This document shows, piece after piece, positions 17,527 to 25,639 of a stretch of 64,000 bases of DNA. The notes under the pieces are model-generated. The model was not told the origin of the DNA. It saw only the letters and a program-made list of their open reading frames with translations, and ran no database searches. The number at the start of each line of letters is the position of its first letter. The first letter of the stretch is position 1. Both the position numbers and the translations under genes were made by a program. Source of the stretch: Chitinophagaceae bacterium 26-R-25 (GTDB taxonomy: Bacteria; Bacteroidota; Bacteroidia; Chitinophagales; Chitinophagaceae); contig JARWSJ010000001.1 in the NCBI GenBank assembly GCA_029906195.1, positions 2,232,001 through 2,296,000 of the forward strand. Reading direction: 5' to 3'.

Positions 17527-19498
17527 ATTTGTAGCTTCTCTGCGTTGGCTTCGCGACATCAAACGTCAGCTCTTCCTTATGCAACTCCCAGCTATGTTCG
17601 CCTTTGTATTCCCATGCGGAAACGTAGGAGAAGTTGGCGTCGTCGCGTTTTGCTTCACCTTCTTCGGTTTGGCTCTCTTCGCGGAAGTGACCGCCGCAGC
17701 TTTCGTTGCGGTTTAGTGCGTCGATACACATCAACTCACCTAACTCGATGAAGTCTGCAACACGGTTTGCTTTATCCAACTCAGGGTTCATCTCGCCGAT
17801 TTCACCCGGAATTTTCAGATCGCTCCAGAATTCTTTTTTCAATTGCTGGATCTCTGTGATCGCTTCCTGCAAGCCTTGTGCGTTACGGGCCATACCGCAT
17901 TTGTCCCACATGATCTTGCCAAGACGTTTGTGGAAACTTTCAACGGTTTGTTTACCCTTAATGCCCATCAATGTGTTGATGCGATCAGATACTTCTTTTT
18001 CCGCCGCTACAAACGCAGGATGATCTAGAGCTATTGCTTTGGTTGCAATCTCATCTGCCAGGTAGTTACCTACAGTGTAAGGAATTACGAAGTAACCATC
18101 AGCAAGACCCTGCATCAAAGCAGAGGCACCCAAACGGTTTGCACCGTGGTCGCTGAAGTTTGCTTCGCCAAGACAGTATAATCCAGGAATTGATGTCATT
18201 AATTCGTAGTCAACCCACAATCCACCCATTGTGTAGTGAACCGCAGGGTAAATGCGCATTGGCACTTCGTATGGATTTTCACCTGTGATCTTGTCGTACA
18301 TGTCAAACAGGTTACCATATTTCTCTTTTACTACCGCAACACCGTGTTCGCGAACTACTTCAGCTGATGGATTTTCGATACCATGTTTCAGGCACTCGAT
18401 CTTACCGTAACGGTCGATCGCATCTGCATAGTCAAGGTAAACGGCTTGTTTGGAAGTACCTACACCGTAACCGGCATCACATCTTTCTTTCGCTGCCCGG
18501 CTCGCTACGTCACGCGGAACTAGGTTACCAAATGCAGGGTATCTTCTTTCCAGGTAGTAATCTCTTTCTTCTTCAGGAATATCTGTTGCTTTGCGGTTGT
18601 CGTCTTTTTTCTTTGGAACCCAGATACGTCCATCGTTACGCAATGACTCTGACATCAATGTTAACTTGGATTGGTAATCTCCCGAAACAGGAATACATGT
18701 CGGGTGAATTTGCGTGAAGCAAGGGTTTCCAAAATAAGCACCTTTTTTGTGAGCTTTCCACGCTGCTGTTACGTTACAACCCATCGCGTTGGTAGAAAGA
18801 TAGAACACGTTACCGTAACCACCTGTACATAATAATACAGCGTGACCAAAGTGGCGCTCCAATTTTCCAGTTACAAGGTCACGTGCAATGATACCGCGGG
18901 CTTTGCCGTCTACCATTACCACTTCCAGCATTTCATGGCGAGAGTATTGTCTCACGTTACCCAATGAAATCTGGCGCTCCAGAGACTGGTATGCACCTAT
19001 CAATAATTGCTGTCCGGTTTGTCCGGCAGCATAGAATGTACGTTGTACCTGCGTTCCACCAAAAGAACGGTTGCTGAGCAATCCGCCATATTCGCGGGCA
19101 AAAGGAACACCTTGTGCCACACACTGGTCAATGATGTTAACGCTCACTTCAGCCAGGCGGTGTACGTTTGCCTCACGTGCTCTGTAGTCACCACCTTTAA
19201 TTGTATCGTAAAACAAACGGAAAACGCTGTCACCGTCATTTTGATAATTTTTTGCAGCATTGATACCGCCCTGTGCAGCAATACTGTGCGCACGACGAGG
19301 AGAATCCTGGAAGCAAAATGTTTTCACTTTGTATCCCAATTCACCAAGAGCAGCGGCAGCAGAAGCGCCTGCCAAACCTGTACCTACTATAATAACTTCA
19401 ATTTTACGCTTGTTAGCAGGGTTTACCAGCTTAACGTGGCCTTTGTAGTCATTCCATTTTTGGTCGAGTTGACCGGCAGGAATTTTTGAGTTCAGCAT
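17525..19498 (-). CDS. sdhA: Succinate dehydrogenase / fumarate reductase flavoprotein subunit
   Basis: 657 residues. The FAD-binding Rossmann motif [10 protein letters not shown] lies at 39-48. [17 protein letters not shown] contains H71, the expected covalent FAD attachment site. Substrate-site segments include [11 protein letters not shown] and [12 protein letters not shown]. It oxidises succinate to fumarate (or the reverse) on the cytoplasmic face of complex II. It starts about 110 bases after sdhC. The stop codon is at the edge of a family B arm. Confidence 0.96.
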   Translation of the reverse strand: MLNSKIPAGQLDQKWNDYKGHVKLVNPANKRKIEVIIVGTGLAGASAAAALGELGYKVKTFCFQDSPRRAHSIAAQGGINAAKNYQNDGDSVFRLFYDTIKGGDYRAREANVHRLAEVSVNIIDQCVAQGVPFAREYGGLLSNRSFGGTQVQRTFYAAGQTGQQLLIGAYQSLERQISLGNVRQYSRHEMLEVVMVDGKARGIIARDLVTGKLERHFGHAVLLCTGGYGNVFYLSTNAMGCNVTAAWKAHKKGAYFGNPCFTQIHPTCIPVSGDYQSKLTLMSESLRNDGRIWVPKKKDDNRKATDIPEEERDYYLERRYPAFGNLVPRDVASRAAKERCDAGYGVGTSKQAVYLDYADAIDRYGKIECLKHGIENPSAEVVREHGVAVVKEKYGNLFDMYDKITGENPYEVPMRIYPAVHYTMGGLWVDYELMTSIPGLYCLGEANFSDHGANRLGASALMQGLADGYFVIPYTVGNYLADEIATKAIALDHPAFVAAEKEVSDRINTLMGIKGKQTVESFHKRLGKIMWDKCGMARNAQGLQEAITEIQQLKKEFWSDLKIPGEIGEMNPELDKANRVADFIELGELMCIDALNRNESCGGHFREESQTEEGEAKRDDANFSYVSAWEYKGEHSWELHKEELTFDVAKPTQRSYK

Positions 19499-19611
19499 AT
19501 GAATTTGAAAATTTGAGCGCCGGAAGCATGATTGCGTCGTGTTTTCCAGCCGATTATTGTCAAATGATTTAAATCTAATTTATCCTACTACTTCAAAACA
19601 ATTCGTCCATC

Positions 19612-20310
19612 TTATTTTACCCAGCCTAAGTGCATGCTGATTGGCATCAGGGCGAAAAGAAGCACTACGATGATGGAAAATGCAACCCCTGTTGCCTGAA
19701 TGATAGACATATATCTTTTATTTACAACTCCAATTGTTCTGAAAGAACTTTGGAAACCATGCAGTAAGTGGAACAATAATGAAGCGCATCCAACGAGGTA
19801 TAAAGCAACAACCCAAGGCGCCTGGAACACTTCTATCATTCTTCTGTAAAGATCATGGTAAGGCTTACCATCGATAAAAGTTTCTTCTAATCCGGTAATG
19901 CGTGAAGGAACCCAGAATTGTGCGATGTGTACAATCAGGAAAAGGAGCACAAGAGTACCCAACAGACCCATGCTGCGGCTGTACCATTTGCTTCCGCGGT
20001 TGCCCAGTTTTACTGCATAACCTACAGAACGGGTGCTGCGGTTTTTCAGTTCAATTGCATAACCCTGGAAGATGTGAAGTAAAATACCTGCGAAAAGACC
20101 GACTTCCAGGAAGCGTGGTACCCAGTTTGCCCCCATGAAGTGGGCCGCTTTATTAAACATAGCACCGTGATCTTCGCTGTCAAACCATGTTGCAAAAATG
20201 CAGGCATTAAGTCCTACGTGAACAATTAAGAAGAGAACCAGGAAAATTCCTGTGAGAGCCATTACAAACTTTTTGCCGATCGAGGAAGTAAAAAATTCAG
20301 ACCATTTCAT
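19612..20310 (-). CDS. sdhC: Succinate dehydrogenase cytochrome b subunit (five-helix type)
   Basis: 232 residues with five predicted membrane helices, of the single-subunit type B cytochrome b558 found in Bacteroidota. Candidate haem-ligand histidines occur in VHVGLNACIF, ILLHIFQGYA, LIVHIAQFW and LLFHLLHGFQ. It anchors the complex and exchanges electrons with menaquinone. It is the first gene of sdhC-sdhA-sdhB. Confidence 0.93.
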   Translation of the reverse strand: MKWSEFFTSSIGKKFVMALTGIFLVLFLIVHVGLNACIFATWFDSEDHGAMFNKAAHFMGANWVPRFLEVGLFAGILLHIFQGYAIELKNRSTRSVGYAVKLGNRGSKWYSRSMGLLGTLVLLFLIVHIAQFWVPSRITGLEETFIDGKPYHDLYRRMIEVFQAPWVVALYLVGCASLLFHLLHGFQSSFRTIGVVNKRYMSIIQATGVAFSIIVVLLFALMPISMHLGWVK

Positions 20311-20483
20311 GTCAAACTATTATTTATCTTTTTATGAGGCCTTAAAAATAACTGAAGCTTAAACGTTGATAGTTACACAATTATTTCAAAGGAAAGTGCT
20401 TAGTTGAGCTATATATCCTGAAAATTGGCACAAATACTGGTTCCACGGCAGGGGTCATATAGCAGTTATCCGTTTAGATTGTG

Positions 20484-20491
20484 CAAAAATA
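20484..20491 (-). promoter_or_regulatory. Bacteroidota -7 element (TATTTTTG) for the sdh operon
   Basis: The minus strand reads TATTTTTG about 175 bases before sdhC, predicting a leader of some 165 bases. The rest of this 373-base divergent gap (20311-20683) shows no gene and no other feature I can support. Confidence 0.45.
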
Positions 20492-20683
20492 AGGTAGTAA
20501 GTATTTCAAGTTGCTTTTCTCATGATATTTTTATGACAATTCCATGATATTCTGTATCAACGACACAAATTCTTTTTATCGAATTATAAAAATTACTCTT
20601 ACGAACAGGTATTGTCATCCAGGATTTGTTTATCGTATTTTCCGTATTACATTTATATATAACCCCGACCAAAATAAAAACCC

Positions 20684-21241
20684 ATGAACCTTGCAGAAAA
20701 ATATCTTGAACACCTGGATAATATTTTTCAACAAGAACCCTTGTTCTATAAAAACAAAAGCCTGATCGAAGGCGTGCCCGGAGTAACGTCAATTGTATAT
20801 ACGGACATTCCTGAACCGGGCTTTATAACTGCGTTTACCTACGGGCTGTCCATTGTTAAGCATCCTGATTGGAAATTCGGACGGCCGGAACTTTGCATTT
20901 CTGTCAAATCTTCGAGGCTGGATTGGGCGTTTGCCCTGGGCTATCTTGCTAACAAGCTTCGCGGTGACTGCCCATTTAGTTATGGACAAACAATCAATTT
21001 CCACGAAAAAATAAGTGAAGATTCAGAAATGGATGCTTTTTTCATTTTTGCACCCAGCACCCTGGATAAGGACGGCTATCTTAACATTGAGATTGGTGCA
21101 GACTACAAAATAAACATTGCCGGATTGTATCCGATTTACGCAGATGAATTGAAAATATATGAGAAGATCGGGCTCGAGGATTTCTGGCATCATCCAGACT
21201 TTGATAATTACAGTGTTACGCGAAAACAGATAACTTTATAG
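20684..21241 (+). CDS. Suppressor-of-fused (SUFU) domain protein
   Basis: 185 residues covering one SUFU-type domain (PF05076). Recognisable pieces are TDIPEPGFITAFTYGLSI, RPELCISVKS, and FFIFAPSTLD followed by INIAGLYPIYADEL. In bacteria this domain often acts as an immunity protein of polymorphic toxin systems. No toxin gene is next to it: sdhC lies divergently upstream and accD follows. Role as an orphan immunity gene is inference. Confidence 0.82.
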   Translation: MNLAEKYLEHLDNIFQQEPLFYKNKSLIEGVPGVTSIVYTDIPEPGFITAFTYGLSIVKHPDWKFGRPELCISVKSSRLDWAFALGYLANKLRGDCPFSYGQTINFHEKISEDSEMDAFFIFAPSTLDKDGYLNIEIGADYKINIAGLYPIYADELKIYEKIGLEDFWHHPDFDNYSVTRKQITL

Positions 21242-21364
21242 TATGGAGGCCCCGGTCTGATTAACTCTCAACTCTCCATTCTCAACTCTCAACTAAACAA
21301 CTAATTTCTAGTTTAATTTCTAATTCCTATCTTAGCCGCCCAATTTTTTAAACTTTTTAAACGC

Positions 21365-22279
21365 ATGGCAAAAAACGAAGAGGATTTTTCAGCTAATCTT
21401 GCCGGAGAAGACGGTCAGAGTGAAGAATCAAAATCAAGTTGGTTCAAGCGCATCAAGAAAGGTATCCTAACAACTACTTCCGAAAAAAAAGAAACACCAG
21501 AGGGACTTTGGGCAAAATGTCCTGAATGTAATTATATATCTACGGTTACTGAGTTGAAGGAAAATCTGTTTGTTTGCCCGAAATGTAATTACCATCACCG
21601 TATAGGTAGTTCAGAATATTTCGACATTATTTTCGACAACGGCGAGCACAATGTGATGTTTGAAAACATCCGCTCAAAAGACTTTTTGCACTTTACGGAT
21701 CTGAAACCGTATCAAAAAAGACTGGAAGAAACATGGAAGAAAACGGACCTTACCGACTCCATTCGTGTTGCATCCGGTAAAGTGGACGGTGAAGATTTCA
21801 TAATTGCCTGCATGGACTTCGAATTTATCGGTGGTTCATTGGGTAGTGTAATGGGAGAAAGAATTTCCAGGGCAGTTGATTATGCTATCGAGCACAAAAC
21901 ACCATTGATGATCATCTGTAAAAGTGGTGGTGCCCGTATGATGGAGAGTGCATTCTCGCTGATGCAGTTAGCAAAAGTTTCCGGCAAATTGTCTCAGTTA
22001 ACCGATGCTAAAATTCCTTACATCTCCTTCCTGACCGATCCATCTTTTGGTGGTATTTCTGCGTCATTTGGTATGTTGGGAGATTTGAACATTGCTGAGC
22101 CTGGCGCCCTAATCGGTTTCGCCGGACCTCGTGTAATTAAGGAAACAATTAAGAAGGACTTGCCTGAAGGATTTCAGCGCAGCGAATTCTTATTAGAACA
22201 TGGATTTTTAGATTTTATCATTGATAGAAAGGCGTTGAAGGAAAGACTTTCAACATTGTTAGTCCTATTCAAGGGTTAA
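21365..22279 (+). CDS. accD: Acetyl-CoA carboxylase carboxyltransferase beta subunit
   Basis: 304 residues. A zinc ribbon is formed by C52, C55, C71 and C74 (CPEC...CPKC). The carboxyltransferase domain has GGSLGSVMGERISRA and KSGGARMMESAFSLMQ. With AccA it transfers carboxyl from biotin to acetyl-CoA to make malonyl-CoA, the first step of fatty acid synthesis. accA is not in the window. The upstream gap has a near-match promoter TATCTTAG around 21330 and family-like CTCTCAACTCTC units. Confidence 0.96.
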   Translation: MAKNEEDFSANLAGEDGQSEESKSSWFKRIKKGILTTTSEKKETPEGLWAKCPECNYISTVTELKENLFVCPKCNYHHRIGSSEYFDIIFDNGEHNVMFENIRSKDFLHFTDLKPYQKRLEETWKKTDLTDSIRVASGKVDGEDFIIACMDFEFIGGSLGSVMGERISRAVDYAIEHKTPLMIICKSGGARMMESAFSLMQLAKVSGKLSQLTDAKIPYISFLTDPSFGGISASFGMLGDLNIAEPGALIGFAGPRVIKETIKKDLPEGFQRSEFLLEHGFLDFIIDRKALKERLSTLLVLFKG

Positions 22280-22285
22280 TATTTA

Positions 22286-22364
22286 GAACGCAGATGACGC
22301 AGATTGTCATGATTTCTCATGAGAAGATCTTAATTGATCATGACAATCTTGATAATCTGCGTTC
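22286..22364. repeat. Family D hairpin unit
   Basis: GAACGCAGAT at 22286 is matched by ATCTGCGTTC ending at 22364, with inner ATTGTCATGAT / ATCATGACAAT. It fills the gap between accD and smpB. The same unit recurs at 40012-40289 and, partly, at 61551-61661. Confidence 0.85.
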
Positions 22365-22384
22365 TATTTTCATAGCAAATCAAC

Positions 22385-22825
22385 ATGGCGGCAGAAATTA
22401 GAAACAGATCGGCTTTTCACGAATACTACATTGAAGACACTTATGTAGCGGGGCTTGTATTGGTTGGAACGGAGGTGAAATCATTGCGTGCGGGCAAGGT
22501 TAGTTTCAATGATAGCTATTGTTATTTGCACAAAGGTGAAATGTTCATTAAAAGCCTGCACATTTCTGAATACGCATTTGGCACCCTCTACAAACACGAG
22601 CCAACACAGGAACGAAAGCTACTGCTCACCAAAAAAGAACTGAAAAAACTACAGGGAAAAACTACTGAAAAAGGATACACCATCGTTCCGCTTCGTATTT
22701 TTTTCAACGATAAAAACATTGCGAAGATTGAGATAGGACTGGGAAAGGGTAAAAAGCTGCACGATAAGAGAGAAACGATCAAACAGCGTGACACAGAACG
22801 CGAAATGAAAAGATACCTGAAATAG
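22385..22825 (+). CDS. smpB: SsrA-binding protein SmpB
   Basis: 146 residues, normal length. Family signatures include RNRSAFHEYYIEDTYVAG, LVGTEVKSLR, FNDSYCYLHKGE and the basic C-terminal tail KLHDKRETIKQRDTEREMKR. It delivers tmRNA to stalled ribosomes in trans-translation. No ssrA gene was recognised in the window. Confidence 0.97.
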   Translation: MAAEIRNRSAFHEYYIEDTYVAGLVLVGTEVKSLRAGKVSFNDSYCYLHKGEMFIKSLHISEYAFGTLYKHEPTQERKLLLTKKELKKLQGKTTEKGYTIVPLRIFFNDKNIAKIEIGLGKGKKLHDKRETIKQRDTEREMKRYLK

Positions 22826-22923
22826 ACTGACCACCGACAACTTAAAAATGAACCTGAATGACTTGCTGTAAAATGTGCCTTAACTGGCATGAATTTTAGT
22901 ACCTTTTAGTACCACTAGAAACT

Positions 22924-24117
22924 ATGCGAACCAAATTATTACTTCTGTCACTACTCTTTCATTTAAGTACCCAGGCTCAAACGGTTACCGGCAGCTGGTA
23001 TGGTAATGCTGACGTAATGCTCTCGGGTCGCCACAATAATTATCTCGCAGAGATGATCATTAAACAAAAAGGTAATGAGGTCGTTGGCATCTTAGGTTAT
23101 TATTTCAAAAACGGTTATCAAAGCGTTTACATTCATGGAAACTTTGATAAAGCTTCCAGAACAATTACAATAGATAATATTCCCATCACTTATTTCCGCG
23201 CAAAAGATATTGACGGTGTTAATTGCTATATGGACTTCACAGGGGTACTTGTTATTTCCAGGGTGAAGAGCAATATTAACGGCTATTTTTCGAGCGATCC
23301 AAAATACAAATACACCTGCCCTGAGCTGCGTGTTAGTTTCGATCTTGACATTGACGAGAACAACCAACAGGATAGCCTCATAAAAAATACTGTTGCCAAA
23401 AAATTCTGGCAACCATTGCCACAAGATGTAATTGTCGACAACGAACAACCAGTAAAAAAAGACATACCTGCAGTTGCCAAAGTGGAGTCCATTATCGCAG
23501 CTGCGAAGGATACTCCTGCTATTGCCAAAGCAGCACCTATTGTGGTAGCGAAGGACACTCCAGCTGTTGCTAAAGCTGAAGCCCCTGTGGCAAAGGATAC
23601 GGCTGCCGTGGTTGCTGTAATTGAAAAAGAAGAATCACTCAAAAGTGCAAAACAAGCTGTAGTGAAACCGCAGGCACCTGTGATTGCGCCTCCGGTTGCG
23701 ATTGCCATGGCTCCGCAACAGCCTTCAGAAAAGGATTTGCTGGTTAAAGCATTTGAAAAAAGAAAAAATATTTACAGCAAGGAAATTGTCGTCACTTCAG
23801 ATTCTGTTCGTGTTAGTTTTTATGACAATGGAGAAATTGATGGAGATAGCATTTCTGTTTTCCTGAACAATCAGCCGATTCTCATGAAACAAGAACTGGC
23901 AGCAACTGCGTTAAACATCTACATCGTGTTGGATAAAACAAAAGATGTGAACGAGCTCAGTATGTTTGCCGAAAACCTCGGTAAATACCCGCCCAATACG
24001 GCTTTGATGGTATTGTATGATGGCAACCAGCGCCAGGAAGTTTATTTATCCAGCAGCCTTTCTCAAAACGCGACGATAAGAATCAGGCGGAAGGGCGAGG
24101 CAACAAGTCAAAAGTAA
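22924..24117 (+). CDS. Secreted protein, third paralogue with shared C-terminal module
   Basis: 397 residues. A signal peptide (1-18, ending STQA) is followed by a beta-rich N-terminal domain starting VTGSWYGNADVML (lipocalin-like G-x-W), then a long Ala/Lys/Pro/Val linker (about 170-280) with imperfect VAKDTPAVAKA repeats, then the shared module: VRVSFYDNGEIDGDSISVFL ... FAENLGKYPPNTALMVLYDG. Linker length differs strongly among the three copies while the end module is conserved. The last codons and TAA stop come from a family F repeat. Function unknown. Confidence 0.85.
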   Translation: MRTKLLLLSLLFHLSTQAQTVTGSWYGNADVMLSGRHNNYLAEMIIKQKGNEVVGILGYYFKNGYQSVYIHGNFDKASRTITIDNIPITYFRAKDIDGVNCYMDFTGVLVISRVKSNINGYFSSDPKYKYTCPELRVSFDLDIDENNQQDSLIKNTVAKKFWQPLPQDVIVDNEQPVKKDIPAVAKVESIIAAAKDTPAIAKAAPIVVAKDTPAVAKAEAPVAKDTAAVVAVIEKEESLKSAKQAVVKPQAPVIAPPVAIAMAPQQPSEKDLLVKAFEKRKNIYSKEIVVTSDSVRVSFYDNGEIDGDSISVFLNNQPILMKQELAATALNIYIVLDKTKDVNELSMFAENLGKYPPNTALMVLYDGNQRQEVYLSSSLSQNATIRIRRKGEATSQK

Positions 24118-24240
24118 AAAATCAAAAGTCAAAATGATTGAATGTCGGGGAAACTCAATAATTAAGGGTTCTCCGAGAATTAATCATTTTGACTTTTTAC
24201 TTTTTAATTTCTAACTCCTAATTCCTAATTTCTAATTCCT
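24104..24240. repeat. Families F and C arms between convergent genes
   Basis: CAAAAGTAAAAAATCAAAAG units (from 24108) are matched by TTTTGACTTTTTACTTTTTA (about 24188-24207), followed by family C units (TCCTAATTCCTAAT) up to the stop of the oxidoreductase gene. The stop of the upstream gene (24115-24117) is in the left arm. Confidence 0.8.
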
Positions 24241-25284
24241 TTAGAATTTCACCACCTTCTTCTCATCACTGCTTTCAAACGCGGCTTCAATAACACGAAT
24301 CACATTCAGACCATCTTCTGCGCTAACAGGAACGGGCTTATCGAATCGGATGGCTTCATATACCTGTTTGAAATAGTCGTTATAATTTCCCTGGAGTGTA
24401 TCAATGTAATCACGGACAACAGTGCCGTTTTTTTCGGTGTGTAGCAAGCCTTTTTCCTTCTCCGGTTCAACGCCCCAGTCATCGGTATTGGGCAGTATTT
24501 TTTTGTCAAGATTCGCTTCCTGCACATCTCCTCTTGATTTAACAAAAGAACCCAGCGTGCCGTGCAAGCTGTATGCAGCAAGAGGTTCGCGTACAAGATA
24601 ACTGCTCTTTAATCTAACTCTTAACTCAGGATAATATAAAAGCACTTCGAAATAATCATCAACTTTAGAGACTTCACGAATAATGCGGATGTCTCCGAAA
24701 ACCGCATCAGGCAAGCCAAACAGTGTTAATGCCTGATCAATTAAATGAGAACCCAAATCATACAAGGCCCCTGTTCCATCACCCGGCGTTTCTTTGTGCG
24801 TTTTGGGGCTCAGCTCTTGTTTATAACGGTCGAAATGAATTTCTGCTTCCACAATTTTTCCGAGATAACCATCATCAATCACCTTTTTCACCGTTTTAAA
24901 ATCACTATCAAACCTTCGATTATGGTATACCGCGAGTTTTTTGTTTTGCTCTTCAGAAAGGGTTTGCAATTCTTTCGCCTGGTCTGAATGTACTGTAAAT
25001 GGTTTCTCCACAATCACGTGTTTGCCTGCCAGCAAAGCCTTTTTTGCGTATTCGAAGTGTGTAGCATTGGGTGTATTCACAATTACGAGTTCGATGGCAT
25101 CATCAGCCAGCAATTCTTCGTAACTGTCGTAAGAAATAATGGATGGATATTTTTCTGCAGCCAGCCTCTTACTGCGCTCCCATACGGCGTACAGTTCAAA
25201 CTGAGGCAAGGTTTCAACAAACGGAGCGTGGAACAATCTGCCTGACATGCCGAAGGAACACAACGCTGTTTTAATAGGCTGCAT
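24241..25284 (-). CDS. Gfo/Idh/MocA-family oxidoreductase
   Basis: 347 residues. The N-terminal Rossmann fold begins KTALCSFGMSGRLFHAPF, and the EKPF segment is the conserved lysine motif of the family. The C-terminal domain has DLGSHLIDQAL, with the usual histidine. Members oxidise or reduce sugars or inositols with NAD(P). The substrate is not predictable and no sugar operon surrounds it. Confidence 0.9.
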   Translation of the reverse strand: MQPIKTALCSFGMSGRLFHAPFVETLPQFELYAVWERSKRLAAEKYPSIISYDSYEELLADDAIELVIVNTPNATHFEYAKKALLAGKHVIVEKPFTVHSDQAKELQTLSEEQNKKLAVYHNRRFDSDFKTVKKVIDDGYLGKIVEAEIHFDRYKQELSPKTHKETPGDGTGALYDLGSHLIDQALTLFGLPDAVFGDIRIIREVSKVDDYFEVLLYYPELRVRLKSSYLVREPLAAYSLHGTLGSFVKSRGDVQEANLDKKILPNTDDWGVEPEKEKGLLHTEKNGTVVRDYIDTLQGNYNDYFKQVYEAIRFDKPVPVSAEDGLNVIRVIEAAFESSDEKKVVKF

Positions 25285-25334
25285 GATGTTTTTTTTGGTT
25301 CGGTGTTAAAATGAAGTTCAGAGAAAGGGAAAAC

Positions 25335-25342
25335 AAAGATAG
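25335..25342 (-). promoter_or_regulatory. Bacteroidota -7 element (TATCTTTG) for the oxidoreductase gene
   Basis: The minus strand has an exact TAnnTTTG match about 50 bases upstream of the ATG at 25284. Confidence 0.5.
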
Positions 25343-25344
25343 TT

Positions 25345-25560
25345 TAGGAATTTGAAAATTGGAGGATTTGAAAATTTGAAAATGGAGTGAACAGACGCTG
25401 ATGCTCATGTTTGTGATGATTGATGATGATTTCTTATCAATAATTTAATAATTCAACTTTCCGATAACGCATAAGCATCACATTTCCTTAACATCATGCT
25501 AACTTAACCTAAAGATCAGTGTAAGTCAGTCCAATCTGCGTCATCTGCGTTCCATTTTGC
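25345..25560. repeat. Divergent gap with family B and J-like units
   Basis: Between the oxidoreductase gene and valS (355 bases) I see family B units (25347-25386, TTTGAAAATTTG), and a family J-like stretch GTAAGTCAGTCCAATCTGCG (25521 onward) resembling the right arm near 14430. No gene is visible. Confidence 0.6.
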
Positions 25561-25585
25561 GTGCCAAAAAACGGCTTAAAATCAT

Positions 25586-25593
25586 TATTTTTG
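25586..25593 (+). promoter_or_regulatory. Bacteroidota -7 element (TATTTTTG) for valS
   Basis: An exact TAnnTTTG match followed by CAGCCC lies 46 bases upstream of the valS ATG. A TTTG at 25556-25559 is too far (26 bases) to be an ideal -33 element. Confidence 0.55.
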
Positions 25594-25639
25594 CAGCCCT
25601 CCGCATTGTAAGTTTTGCGGCAAAATTTTATTTAAAACA

